NCBI GenBank assembly: GCA_049999765.1
Contig: JBNGIQ010009151.1
Location: 1 to 63,614 of the forward strand
Direction of reading: 5' to 3'
Length of the DNA: 63,614 nucleotides
Source: Phaeoceros laevis
Taxonomy: Eukaryota > Anthocerotophyta > Anthocerotopsida > Notothyladales
Shown here piece after piece: positions 34,581 to 44,391 of the stretch. Within the stretch, counting starts at the first letter, position 1. Every line of letters begins with the position of its first letter. The notes under the pieces were generated by a model. The model did no database searches. It worked only from the letters and a program-made list of their open reading frames with translations, and had not been told where the DNA came from. The position numbers and the translations under genes are program-made.

Positions 34581-37484
34581 TTGCACACCAGCAGCGGGAT
34601 GCAACATCAGCGGTTTTGGACGCCAGCGGCTGGGAGGCATGCCCACACCCTGGAGCTGGAGGGGAGGTTAAATGTGCCTCCGAGGCAATGGATTTACACA
34701 AGCCGCACATTCGTGCCGTGCAGTGGCTTAGCAGCCAAGCTACACATGCCGGACAAGAGCAGTGCAGGCGAACGGCAAGAGTTGTTGTGGAGGCAGTATT
34801 TCTTGGACCCCACATTGTGGTGGGACTGCAGGACGAACAAGAAGAGCGCGCGCTCTCCCGACTTCAGGCACAAGGAGTCCAAGGAGCCCCTATGGCTGAA
34901 CAACTTCTACAAGCCTGACTGGGTGGATGCGGAGCTGGCTGCATTGGACACGCAGGTTGGACGGTCTGCTCAGCCTACATCCAACCCCTTGTTGCATCAT
35001 AATGCTGCTGTTCCGACGGTGCCAGCGTGCCAAGGGTACGGAACGGCTCATGCTGTAATCGAACAACTTTGTCAGAATGGGCAGCTAAGTCCAGCAGTGG
35101 ACGCTTTGACCGTCTTGGCGGAGACACAATCTCGTGTGTCCTCCTCTCTGCTGTACAGAGTCATTCGTATATGCGGGGCTGAAAAAAATCGGGTGTTGGG
35201 GCGACGACTTGATGATCTCACTGTCAAGCTTGGGTACGGATCCAACGCATTTTTGGGAAACCATCTCTTGCGCATGTATGCATGTCAAGGCCGGTTACAG
35301 GAAGCCATGCAGGTGTTCACAAGGGTGGCCAAGCCTGATGTCTTCATGTGGTACTCAATTATATCTGCACATGCTGAACAGGGGAAACCTAGTGACGCCA
35401 TTCAGCTCTACCATAAGATGCGCAGCTCAGGTTTGGAGCCCAATGGACACGTTTTTGTCGCTGCGCTGCAAGCTTGTGCAAGAGCGGAAGATGTGGAATC
35501 TGGCAGGCAGGTGCACGCTGATGTGACGGAGAGTGGCATTCAGCACGACCCTTTTGTTTGCAACTGCCTGGTGGACATGTATGCAAAATGTGGGGAATTG
35601 GGAGATGCACGAGAAGTTTTTGACAGTCTGTCTGCAAGGGATGCGGTATCATGGAACGTTATGATAAATGGGTATGCTCAGCACGGGCTCGGTCCCCAGG
35701 CGCTTACATTGTATGCAAGTATGGAGCAGGATGGCCTGATTTTAGCAGACCGTGTTACGTATGTTTGCCTCCTGAAAGCTTGTGCATGTGCTGGTGCTCT
35801 ACAGCAGGGCAGGCAGCTGCATTCGGGGATCGTAAAACGAGGACTGCTTGAAGGTGACGTAGTACTGGGAACTTGCCTTGTAAATATGTATGCAAAATGT
35901 GGCCAGTTGGAAGATGCACGTAAACTGTTTGACAGTCTCTCCAGAAGGGATGAGGTAACATGGACTGCCATGATTAATGGGTATGCTGAGCACGGGCTCG
36001 CTCCCCAGGCGCTCGCATTGTATGAAAGTATGGAGCTGGAGGGCCTGATTTTAGCAAACAGTGTTACGTTTGCTTGCCTCTTGAAGGCTTGTGCAAGTGC
36101 TGGTGCTTTACAGCAGGGCAGGCAACTGCATTCAGGGATCATAAAAAGAGAACTGCTTGAAGGTGATGTAGTACTGGGCACTTGTCTTGTAAATATGTAT
36201 GCAAAATGTGGCCAGTTGGAAGATGCACGCAAAGTTTTTGACAGTCTGTCCACAAGGGATGCGGTAACATGGACTGCCATGATTAATGGGTATGCTGAGC
36301 ACGGGCTCACTTCCCAGGCACTCGCATTGTATGCAAGGATGGAGCAGGAAGGCCTGATTTTAGCAGACCGCGTTACGTATGGTTGCCTCCTGAAAGCTTG
36401 TGCAAGTGTCGGTGCCCTACAGCAGGGCAGGCAGCTGCACTCTGGGATCGTGGAAATAGGATTGCTTGAAGGTGAGGTAGTGCTGGGCACTTGTCTCGTA
36501 AATATGTATGCAAAATGTGGCCAGTTGGAAGATGCACGCAAAGTGTTTGACAGTCTGTCCACAAGGAATGTGGCAACATGGACTGCCATGATTAATGGGT
36601 ACGGTAGAAACAACGAAGGCCGCAAGGCTACAGCCTGTTTCGAAGAGATGATGCTGGCCGGTATTCAGCCTAATGACACCACATTTACTTGCCTTCTTGT
36701 AGCATGCAGTAATGCGGGGCTGGTCAGTAAGGGTCGACAGTATTTTGATGCCATGTTGAAACAACATGGCCTCAACCCGACAACTGAGCATTATAATTGC
36801 ATGGTTGATCTTCTTGGGCGGGCAGGCCATTTAAGTGAGGCGGAGAAGGTGCTGAAATCCGTTGGGTATGAAAACAATGCTGTTGGTTTGATGTCATTGC
36901 TGAATGCCTGCAAGAGTCATGGGGATATAGAGCGGGGAACACGGTGCTTTGAAAGTCTTGTTGAGCTGGATCCTCAGCATGCCGCTGCATATGTGCTCAT
37001 GGCCAATATGTACGCAGATGCAGATAGGTGGACGGATGTAGATAGAATCGAAAGGTTGAGAAAGTTGGCAGGAGCTAACAAGAAACCTGCAGTGGCAGGC
37101 ATTGAGGTGAACAAGCAGGTGCATACATTTGTTGTTGGGGAAGACAGGGGTGACCTTTCACGCAAGGTTCGGAGCACAAATGAACGTCTGAAGGAGGAGG
37201 GGAACCATGTACCACACACCAAGCTGGTGTTGAAGCCAGTGTCTGAGACGGAGAAGGAAGATGAACTGTGTGGGCATGCTGAGAAGCTAGCTTTGGCGTT
37301 TGGCCTCTCGAACACTCCCGCTGGCACACCTCTGCTGGTAACGAAAAACCTGCGGATGTGCAGCGACTGCCACTCTTCCACCGAGATTATGTCCAGGGTT
37401 GAAAAGAGGGACATCGTTGTGCGGGACGCACACTGTGTGCATCGGTTCGAGGCAGGGTCCTGTAGCTGTAAGGGTCGACATTGA
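34581..37484 (+). CDS. PPR-DYW:KP protein with N-terminal PDF motif, putative organellar RNA editing factor
   Basis: 967 codons, intact, intronless. Residues 1-65 are Arg/Ser-rich and could be an organelle transit peptide. Residues about 67-119 match the PDF motif of organellar single-strand DNA-binding (OSB) proteins: WWDCRTNKK at 80-88, then PDFRHK, then LWL. Residues about 170-800 are P-L-S PPR repeats, which bind RNA by base-specific contacts. KKPAVAGIEV at 834-843 is the KPAxA form of the PG box. The DYW domain follows with H899-A-E901 (HxE), C927 and C930 (CxxC), and ends GRH in place of DYW. This marks the DYW:KP class, associated with U-to-C editing in hornworts, lycophytes and ferns. 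The target transcript is unknown. Three near-identical 309-bp units lie in the repeat region. The start is the first ATG before the PDF motif. Confidence 0.88.
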   Translation: MHTSSGMQHQRFWTPAAGRHAHTLELEGRLNVPPRQWIYTSRTFVPCSGLAAKLHMPDKSSAGERQELLWRQYFLDPTLWWDCRTNKKSARSPDFRHKESKEPLWLNNFYKPDWVDAELAALDTQVGRSAQPTSNPLLHHNAAVPTVPACQGYGTAHAVIEQLCQNGQLSPAVDALTVLAETQSRVSSSLLYRVIRICGAEKNRVLGRRLDDLTVKLGYGSNAFLGNHLLRMYACQGRLQEAMQVFTRVAKPDVFMWYSIISAHAEQGKPSDAIQLYHKMRSSGLEPNGHVFVAALQACARAEDVESGRQVHADVTESGIQHDPFVCNCLVDMYAKCGELGDAREVFDSLSARDAVSWNVMINGYAQHGLGPQALTLYASMEQDGLILADRVTYVCLLKACACAGALQQGRQLHSGIVKRGLLEGDVVLGTCLVNMYAKCGQLEDARKLFDSLSRRDEVTWTAMINGYAEHGLAPQALALYESMELEGLILANSVTFACLLKACASAGALQQGRQLHSGIIKRELLEGDVVLGTCLVNMYAKCGQLEDARKVFDSLSTRDAVTWTAMINGYAEHGLTSQALALYARMEQEGLILADRVTYGCLLKACASVGALQQGRQLHSGIVEIGLLEGEVVLGTCLVNMYAKCGQLEDARKVFDSLSTRNVATWTAMINGYGRNNEGRKATACFEEMMLAGIQPNDTTFTCLLVACSNAGLVSKGRQYFDAMLKQHGLNPTTEHYNCMVDLLGRAGHLSEAEKVLKSVGYENNAVGLMSLLNACKSHGDIERGTRCFESLVELDPQHAAAYVLMANMYADADRWTDVDRIERLRKLAGANKKPAVAGIEVNKQVHTFVVGEDRGDLSRKVRSTNERLKEEGNHVPHTKLVLKPVSETEKEDELCGHAEKLALAFGLSNTPAGTPLLVTKNLRMCSDCHSSTEIMSRVEKRDIVVRDAHCVHRFEAGSCSCKGRH
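35661..36587 (+). repeat. Three tandem 309-bp units within the PPR gene
   Basis: Units start at 35661, 35970 and 36279, each with ATGATWAATGGGTATGCT. 309 bp is 103 codons, one P-L-S triplet, so the reading frame is kept. The close similarity points to recent duplication or gene conversion. Confidence 0.85.
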
Positions 37485-38925
37485 GCGAGAAGAAATATTG
37501 CCAGCTGAAACAGGTCCACGTCCTGCCTGCTGTTGTTTGGTCACGCACTAGGCAGTGGTTACTCAGCGTAGCCCTTCAAATTGGCCCACGTGTGACTTTC
37601 GAAGAACTCCTTGACGACTTGGTACTTACTGTGGCTAGGGCGGAGGCAAGTCCATCTCAGACCTGGCTGCTGCTGCAGCTGGAGCCGAAGCCGCACGAGC
37701 GGCTGGCCTGGAGGAGGCTCTAACTAAGCACGGCTGCCGAAGATGAGGCAGCGGTGCTACTGTGGAGCTTTGAGGGAGCCTGGACTACAACATGCCGCAA
37801 GCCGGCGACCTCCTGGTGGTATGGAGCTGCCTCTGAGTTCACCAGCTGCAGCAGCTGGTGCAGGGTTTCTGGGAAACTCCGTTTGCATTAAATTGGTAAC
37901 GCGTAGGTTTCGGAAACGTACGGGATGCGATTCCTATAGGGTTTGTGGTTAATTTTTGGTATAGCAACGTCGATAAATTTGTAGATTTGTTATCATTAAT
38001 TCATGTAATTAGGCCGTATTTAGCTATGCGTAGATGTACAGGAACGGTAGCCGAGGTAGGCTTGGGGGCTTTACATGTTTACATGTGAAATTACATACAC
38101 TTTTCGTTGTAGGCGTTTTTCTATGATGTAAGTGGTTCAAGGTTTATATTTGGTTACACCTAATTTATGGTGATATATTACATGTAAAGTTTGTAAACTG
38201 GCAATGGCAAAGTTGCATTGTGAAGTATAAAACATATAAATCACATGTAAAGCATATATAAAGTTGTTTAATACTAGTCAAACCTGGCAAGCCTCTTATT
38301 TGCAGCACCAAGATGCGATTGAAATGTTTTTGTTGCACCTAGATGTGCCTTTTCACGAGGATCTCAAAGATGTGTAGAAAGTCTTACTCTAGGCATCGTT
38401 ACGAACTTGAATCTAAGAAAAACCACGGGCTCTGGAGGTTGTCTACATGCTTACCCAAGTTCTTCATGCATAACTAAACACGGACGTGTTTCAGGTGAAA
38501 CATGACCTAATTCTTGATTTTCAACAAACCATACCATAATTTGTAAGTTCCGAACTTTTTTCCTTTGCTTACATGCTACATNNNNNNNNNNNNNNNNNNN
38601 NNNNNNNNNNNNNNNNNNNNNNNNNNNNNNNNNNNNNNNNNNNNNNNNNNNNNNNNNNNNNNNNNNNNNNNNNNNNNNNNNCCAACACCCCTAAGCGGAG
38701 GCTGCCAGGTGGAGGAGGGGGAAGGGGAAGCCACTAAAGGGAGCTCCATGCTCCCACGTGCCAGTTCAAAGCTTGTCGTCGTTCAGCATATCCTGGATTT
38801 GCCTTTGTAAACGCTGACAGTCGGAATCATGCCATAGCTTCCCTTCTTTGCGTTTAGGATTTCTACCCGGCGTTATTTTTTAGCCATGTTTGTGCAGATT
38901 TTTTAAGAACTTCAAGATTGACTGT
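37485..38925. other. PPR gene 3' flank and anonymous DNA with a gap
   Basis: The first few hundred bases are probably the 3' untranslated region. From 38050 to 38260 the word TTACATGT or its variants recurs. Bases 38582-38681 are N. No gene is seen. Confidence 0.4.
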
Positions 38926-40525
38926 TGTCGTGCTACGTAGCATCTTTGCTATAGCCAGTCGTGCTACGACACAAGACCAAGCTTACATTTCATGATGCAG
39001 CATTCACATTCATAAACTAGCAGGTTGAACGATGCGTTCTATAGAAAAGCCACAAAGGCCTGCTGCCCAGCTGACCACGGCAGCAGCATAATCAGACTTG
39101 CATGCATGACTGACTGTGCAGTGGCGAACCTGAACAAGGCAACCTGAACCTGTGAAGACCTGAATCAGGAAAAAGACCAAAATCCAGCATGCTGGCTGTA
39201 CAGCAGCAGCAACAACACACATGGACAAGGCAGGCAAAAACAAAGGAACCGCACTAGCACTTTGGTTGTGTAGCATAGCAGCGTGTTCATGTCGAAACAC
39301 ATGCAAGCACAACACCAATGTCCACAAGTTATCTCATTCAATCCCCAAGTTCTCGCAAACTGCAACATGTCACTTCAGAAACCTCAAGCTGAAAAGAAGC
39401 AAGAGGGTAATTCTTAGGCAATGTCAAGTTCAAGAGAACAATGCGCAGGGCAGCGTCACGCCAACTGCGACCTGCTGGAAGAGAATTGCAAAATTGAGAA
39501 TGACGGCTGCCGGCCAGCCCTAAGAACTGCTGCTAGGGCGCCGGCGATCCCACTGCCGTTGTGGTCTTAGCGGCATTGCAAGTCATCACTGCGTCTGTTC
39601 AGCTTCACACGAGCTACCATCACAACTTAGCATGCAGCCTCCAATTGCAGGCTCCATGAGCCGTGAACTGGAGCTGGCCAGTTACTTCCTGTCGCTTGAG
39701 ACGGCCGTTAAGTGGTTCCCCTGTCGCGGAACACTGGCTAAGGCCGTTAATAACCAAGGCTAAAATAACTAGGAATTGTGTCCCTATGTATATATTGTAA
39801 TTACGCCTGTATGTCAACCTACCTGCAAGCTACACCTGTGTGCTTTAGCAGATGCTCATCAGCATATCCTGACAGCTGTCGTGCTACATAGCATCTTTGC
39901 TATAACCAGTCGTGCTATGACACAAGACCAAGCTTACATTTCATGATGCAGCATTCACATTGTCACGATGTGCTAATTGACATCGTGCTGCAGGCGGTTG
40001 CCAGTATGAACAAGGTTGTGGTTGTTATGACGTTTCTTTCAGCATCCTTTTTAGGTGTTTCTTACGGTGCTCTTGCGGCGCACCGTACATGTCTTTACAG
40101 TAACGGTTATGCCCGCCAGCATGATGAGCGGGGTATTTAGCTAGTTAACTATGCAGGCTTGTACGAGTGGACGTGTTTCCATGTGTAACTTGCCGGCCCA
40201 TTTTGACCCGTTGACGGGCAGGCCCTGTCGCCAAAGTTTAGGTAGTTATCAATGCTGCAAAACACGGCGCGATCTCGTAGCGCCAATAAGTGAGAGATTA
40301 GAGGTCGGTTAGTAGAAGTCCCGCTCCCGCGCACTGTCGTCCAGTCTTTAGCAAATTCCTAACCTAAGACAGCGCTTTTGGCATTCCGCTAGTTGTGCAA
40401 TTCTTCAATGTTGCAATTCCTTGTCAACTTGTTTGATGTCTTGTGGGAATTGTGCTAGGCTCCTTTCCTAATCTTAGGATTTCATTGCATTACATCCTTT
40501 CAACTGTGCATGAAGCTATGATTTG
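38926..40525 (+). repeat. 5' LTR region of the gypsy element, mosaic
   Basis: Bases 39961-40525 match bases 60289-60847 of the 3' LTR with some substitutions and small indels, and end at the same point. Upstream, where the 3' LTR has its first ~130 bases, there are two 85-bp direct repeats (38926-39010 and 39877-39961) flanking a segment of about 870 bp. The first 250 bp of this segment recur at 60975-61224. This LTR is therefore a longer variant or carries an insertion. Confidence 0.65.
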
Positions 40526-40675
40526 CTAAAGACTCCGCTGCTACGCAGCCTCAGCTGGGCACAGTGTGGCCGGCTGAGCTTGGAATGTTAGGAGAAGAAG
40601 GAAACCGTTCTTTCCTTGCGGTGCTTTTGCGCTGCATGCTTTCAGCTATGAAAATGGCCACTGACCAGTTGATGC

Positions 40676-42941
40676 GTGCTACAACTGGACAGGGAACGTG
40701 AGATCATGGCTGGGTGGAGCGAAGACGGAGTTACTAGCGGAGGTCAGCCCTACTGGAGCTGGCCCTCCGCTAGACGCGACCCCATCAAATCACGGTTCAC
40801 GGATTCCCAGCCACAGGCGATGGTGTCACAGCTCACGGACGCAGAGTCACAAGCTGCTGAAGTGTGGAACCTCACTCCCGCTGGTGAAGAGGAGGAGCCC
40901 GTGTTTGCAAGTGAAGAGGAGGAAGAGTCTGAGTACGAGGAAGAACCCCCCACCTCGGGTTCCGACTCGTCCTTTAGTAGTGAGGACGGGGATTCCGAAG
41001 ATGACGATGGCTGCTCAGTTGTGTACGTCACTGTGAACCCTGTGGCTCACCTGGCCCAACCCAACACCAGGCCAAGTGTCATGGATGCGGGGGACTATGT
41101 CAACAGTACCAAAATTGCCCGCTTTAGCGGTCGCCCAGGTACGGTTTTGCTCAGGGAATTTAAATCATGCTTCTACTCTCCTGTGGACGAATGGGAGGTT
41201 AAGCTTCAACAGCATTTTACCCAGCGTTATGCATTCAAGATGCTTGCTAGGTATGTTACGGAAGAAGCTCACACTTTTGTATGAAGACCACAAGGGGGCC
41301 TTGTTACGAGATTTGGTGCTGCCTAATCCTGCTTACGCAGCAGCTATTGCGAATGCCACTCAGGTGTCTTTGCAGGCAGCCATTGCAGCTCATGCTGCTA
41401 GGACGCCGGCAGCCACTACACCTGTGCCCACCACTGTTACATTGACGCCGGCTGAGCTTGCAACGGCCACTCAGGGTATCCCACCCACTGTCCTTACGCC
41501 TGCTGATCCTGACCCAGTGGGTGCCTTTTTCACTATTCTACAGCGTGAGTTCCCCACCAAGAATACTCAGAAGATTCGGGAGCTTAAGGATGTGACTTGG
41601 TAATGGCAGAAGGGGGAGACTTTGAAGATGTTGTACACTCGAGTCAACCTGCTGATCCAGGACATGGGGGACATGGCACCGGAGGCAGCTGCTCAGAAGT
41701 TCTTGAGGGCACTCAAATCGAATCCAGACCTGCATGCCAAGATCAAGGATCGCATGTTTCATGATATCGGAGATACGTATACTATGCAAGATGTATATGT
41801 GGTAGCAGAAAGGTATGACATGGCCAGTGCGCATTTTGATGCGCATGAGGAGGAGGCAAATCCTCAAGCAGCTCGAAGGGATTCTGAAGCATCTACGCGC
41901 AAGGCAACAGCCAGAGGGCTAGGGCTAGCTAGGGATCAGCACAATGTTAAGACAGCACAGGCTGCTATTGTGGTAGGAACTGGGACACCGGCCTTCGGAT
42001 GCAATTACTGCGCAAGCAGTGACCATACTGCCCCTCAATGTGCTTGTCCCCCGACGAGCCTACATTGTTCGCACTGTGATAGGGAAGGCCACGTGGAGGC
42101 TGTCTGCTTCAGCAAGCACCCCGAGAGGAGGAACCTAAAGATGGTTAAGCCAGTGGATGGCGCTGATGCGGCAAAACCAGGTACGGCGGTACCAGAGGAC
42201 AAGGCTGTAGCCAGGGCTGCCAAGAGGGCCAAGCAGAAGGCAAAGGCGCTTGAGGCTAATGCAGCGGAGGTTGCCAAGGCTGCTGCCATGGCCACACAGC
42301 TTGAGTCCCTCAAAGCTCAGGTCAAAACACTGACGGTTAGTATGGCATCCACGGCGGCAGACGCAAGTGCTTCTACTAGTAGTGCGGCCACGGCGCAATA
42401 TTACGGTTTGCCTTATGACGCTCTCATGGCGGTGGATGGAGATCCTTCACGAACTCGGGCAGAGCGATGGGCGGATTATCGCACCCAACTGACCGCTGAG
42501 GAGAGAGTGTGGGAGGCGGAAGTTCAGGCCGTCAAACGGAGGCATGCGGGCGGACGACCTGCAACGCAACCACCAAACGGGCGATCTGAGGCACCAGTCA
42601 CCAGGGCGCGAGGAGCCAGGGCTGCCATTCCTATGTCGTTCGCTTCTGTGACTGTGGAGCAGGAGGCTGCCTTACTTGAAGGCTCCGTTTCTGCAACCTT
42701 GGCGCGAGCTGGGGAGATGTCCCTGCCAGCTACTTCCAGTGAACCATCGCCGGGGAGTAGGGGCCAAGGGGATAGCGATCAAGGTGCCAGCATCACGGTA
42801 AATTCAAACCCTGAACTGGTGTCTACTGTGGTTCCGGGTACCCTCTATGGGACCGTGTCAACCTCCTCAAATAGTCACACACACTGTGGTTCCGGGTACG
42901 GATGGTTCGCAGGACTTGCAGCGTGGAGACAGCTCTGGTAA
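40676..42941 (+). pseudogene. gag: Gypsy gag with two CCHC zinc knuckles
   Basis: Gag packages element RNA into particles. The N-terminal part (40676-41284) has a long Glu/Asp/Ser-rich acidic stretch, then the start of a retrotransposon gag domain. The frame shifts near 41270 and continues to a stop at 41601-41603, then from 41622 on. Two CX2CX4HX4C knuckles follow each other: CNYCASSDHTAPQC and CSHCDREGHVEAVC (about 42002-42105). An Ala/Lys-rich coiled-coil-like region comes after. A short insertion at 42842 shifts the last part, which continues in another frame to 43117. No protease active site (D-[ST]-G in context) was found downstream. Confidence 0.8.
42825..42899 (+). repeat. 41-bp CA-tailed insertion flanked by a 17-bp target duplication
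   Basis: ACTGTGGTTCCGGGTAC occurs exactly at 42825-42841 and 42883-42899. Between them lies the 3' end of the dispersed CA-tailed repeat (CTCTATGGGACCGTGTCAAC, then CTCCTCAAATAG and CACACAC). The total added length is 58 bp, which shifts the gag frame. This is what a strongly 5'-truncated retroposed insertion looks like. Confidence 0.9.
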
Positions 42942-44391
42942 TGCTCATCACCCACGGCAGTGAATTCGGCACCGGGTCTTTGAACCGAGCTGGGATTTTG
43001 TTGTCTGAGGGTCGAACGGGAATACTACCAGGGCACTTGTCACCTGACCAGGTGTTGGCGAAAATCATGGCTGCTCAATTGTTTTCATTTGATGAGCTAG
43101 GGCTCACTACTGCATAGGTGCTGCAGCTCCTGAATCAAGGGACGGTGCTCACGGGAGCCTGTACAGCGACCATGGGACTCGAGGAGCACCAAGATGAGTC
43201 AGTGCTGCAGGAGGTGCCCGTTGGGATCTCCACATCAAGTGAGGAAGCAGAAATGCTGCAAGAGGAGCTTCTGACACCCTCACTGGTAGCAATCAGGAGA
43301 AACTACAGGGAGGTGAAAGCATGGCCGGCCTGGCCAGTGAATGCTGCAGCAGTGCAGTCGCAGCCTAGTCATGTGGATATTCCAGCAGTTTTGCAGTGTC
43401 AGCCACTGATCAGTATGTTGTTACAGGAAAAACCAGTCTGCAGCACGGGTTGCTGATTTTCAAAAGACACCTTGTGATTTTCACAAGACATCTTGTAGTT
43501 AGTGTTTAATGTGGAGAAGGCCACAATTTCCAAGATGCGCAGGAAGGTGTTTGAATACCGGGTAGTTCCACAAGAGAGGGCTCCAGCACCTGGACCAACC
43601 GACACTGGCAGTGATGACTGTGTGAATTCGGAAGAGATGGATGCATACGAGTCTTTGGACGGCTCTGCAGACTTGCACCATTTGCAGCAGAACAGGCTGG
43701 AATCTGGAGAAGAACTAGACCCCAATCCAGCGATCCGGAATTTTGACTTGCCACGGGCCGGTGGCACACCTAGTGTATGATTTGCATGTTTGAGTAGTAG
43801 GGTTCCAGATTTGCACAAGACATATTGTGGTTAGTGTTAGATTTACTCGTTTGAGTGGTAAAGTTGCGAAAAATCACAAGACATCTTGTCATTTTCACAA
43901 GACGACTTGTGATTTGGTGTTGTGAAGAATTCCTGCATAATGCGCTTATGCGGGCGTTATCAAGCGTTATGGCAGACCGATTCGGACCAGGGATGTAGAT
44001 TGTTACAAAGAATGCAAGTTTTTTCATTGTTGAGTAATGTGACGGTGATTCTAGCGTTTCACAACACAAAACTGCCTCCGTGGCCAAAAACCGGGCGACC
44101 CTTGCACAAGACGTCTTGTGTAAATTGGTCCCTTTTTTTTTTGACAAAAAAGCGGACTTGAGTTGGGTAAGTTGATGAGGCCCACCATTTTGTGACTACG
44201 ATCACTCAATACACCCCTTTTTTAACAAAAACACAACGCAAAAGTAGGGCACATTTGTTGTTAAGGGTAAAATATCCTCTTTTTTGCATATGTGCACAAC
44301 TCAAAACCCTAAAAAAAGGACCCGGTCTCTATTTGAGGGAGAAAACTTCTGTTTCATGTGAGACCCTGATTATCGACTATGTCCCGGAGAT
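42902..44391 (+). other. Gypsy spacer between gag and methyltransferase, with unknown ORF
   Basis: One frame (frame of 42902) is open to 43456 apart from a TAG at 43115, and again at 43502-43780 (92 codons). The latter has an acidic segment SGEELDPNPAIRN and no clear family; its TDTGSDD resembles a protease active site only superficially. The stretches between and after hold the palindrome array. The position is where a protease would be expected. Confidence 0.5.
43461..44120. promoter_or_regulatory. Six copies of palindrome CACAAGACGTCTTGTG
   Basis: Copies lie at 43461-43476, 43482-43497, 43814-43829, 43875-43890, 43896-43911 and 44105-44120. The last is the perfect 16-bp palindrome; the others differ at one to four bases. 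Two pairs (copies 1-2 and 4-5) have centres exactly 21 bp apart, two turns of the helix, joined by ATTTT. Copies 3 and 4 sit in degenerate ~60-bp direct repeats. The perfect copy has a central CpG. They look like binding sites for a dimeric protein, just upstream of the methyltransferase ORF. The function is inferred. Confidence 0.6.

Noticed and set aside
35678-36625. Long antisense open frame (315 codons) within the PPR gene
   Set aside because: It mirrors the 309-bp tandem units and the codon pattern of the sense PPR gene; there is no domain of its own.
43502-43780. TDTGSDD as a retroviral-type aspartic protease site
   Set aside because: It lacks the hydrophobic strand before it and the A-S/T after D-T-G, and the surrounding sequence does not fit a protease fold.
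43461-44120. Palindrome array as a CRISPR array
   Set aside because: The units are irregularly spaced palindromes in plant nuclear DNA, with no repeat-spacer pattern and no cas genes.
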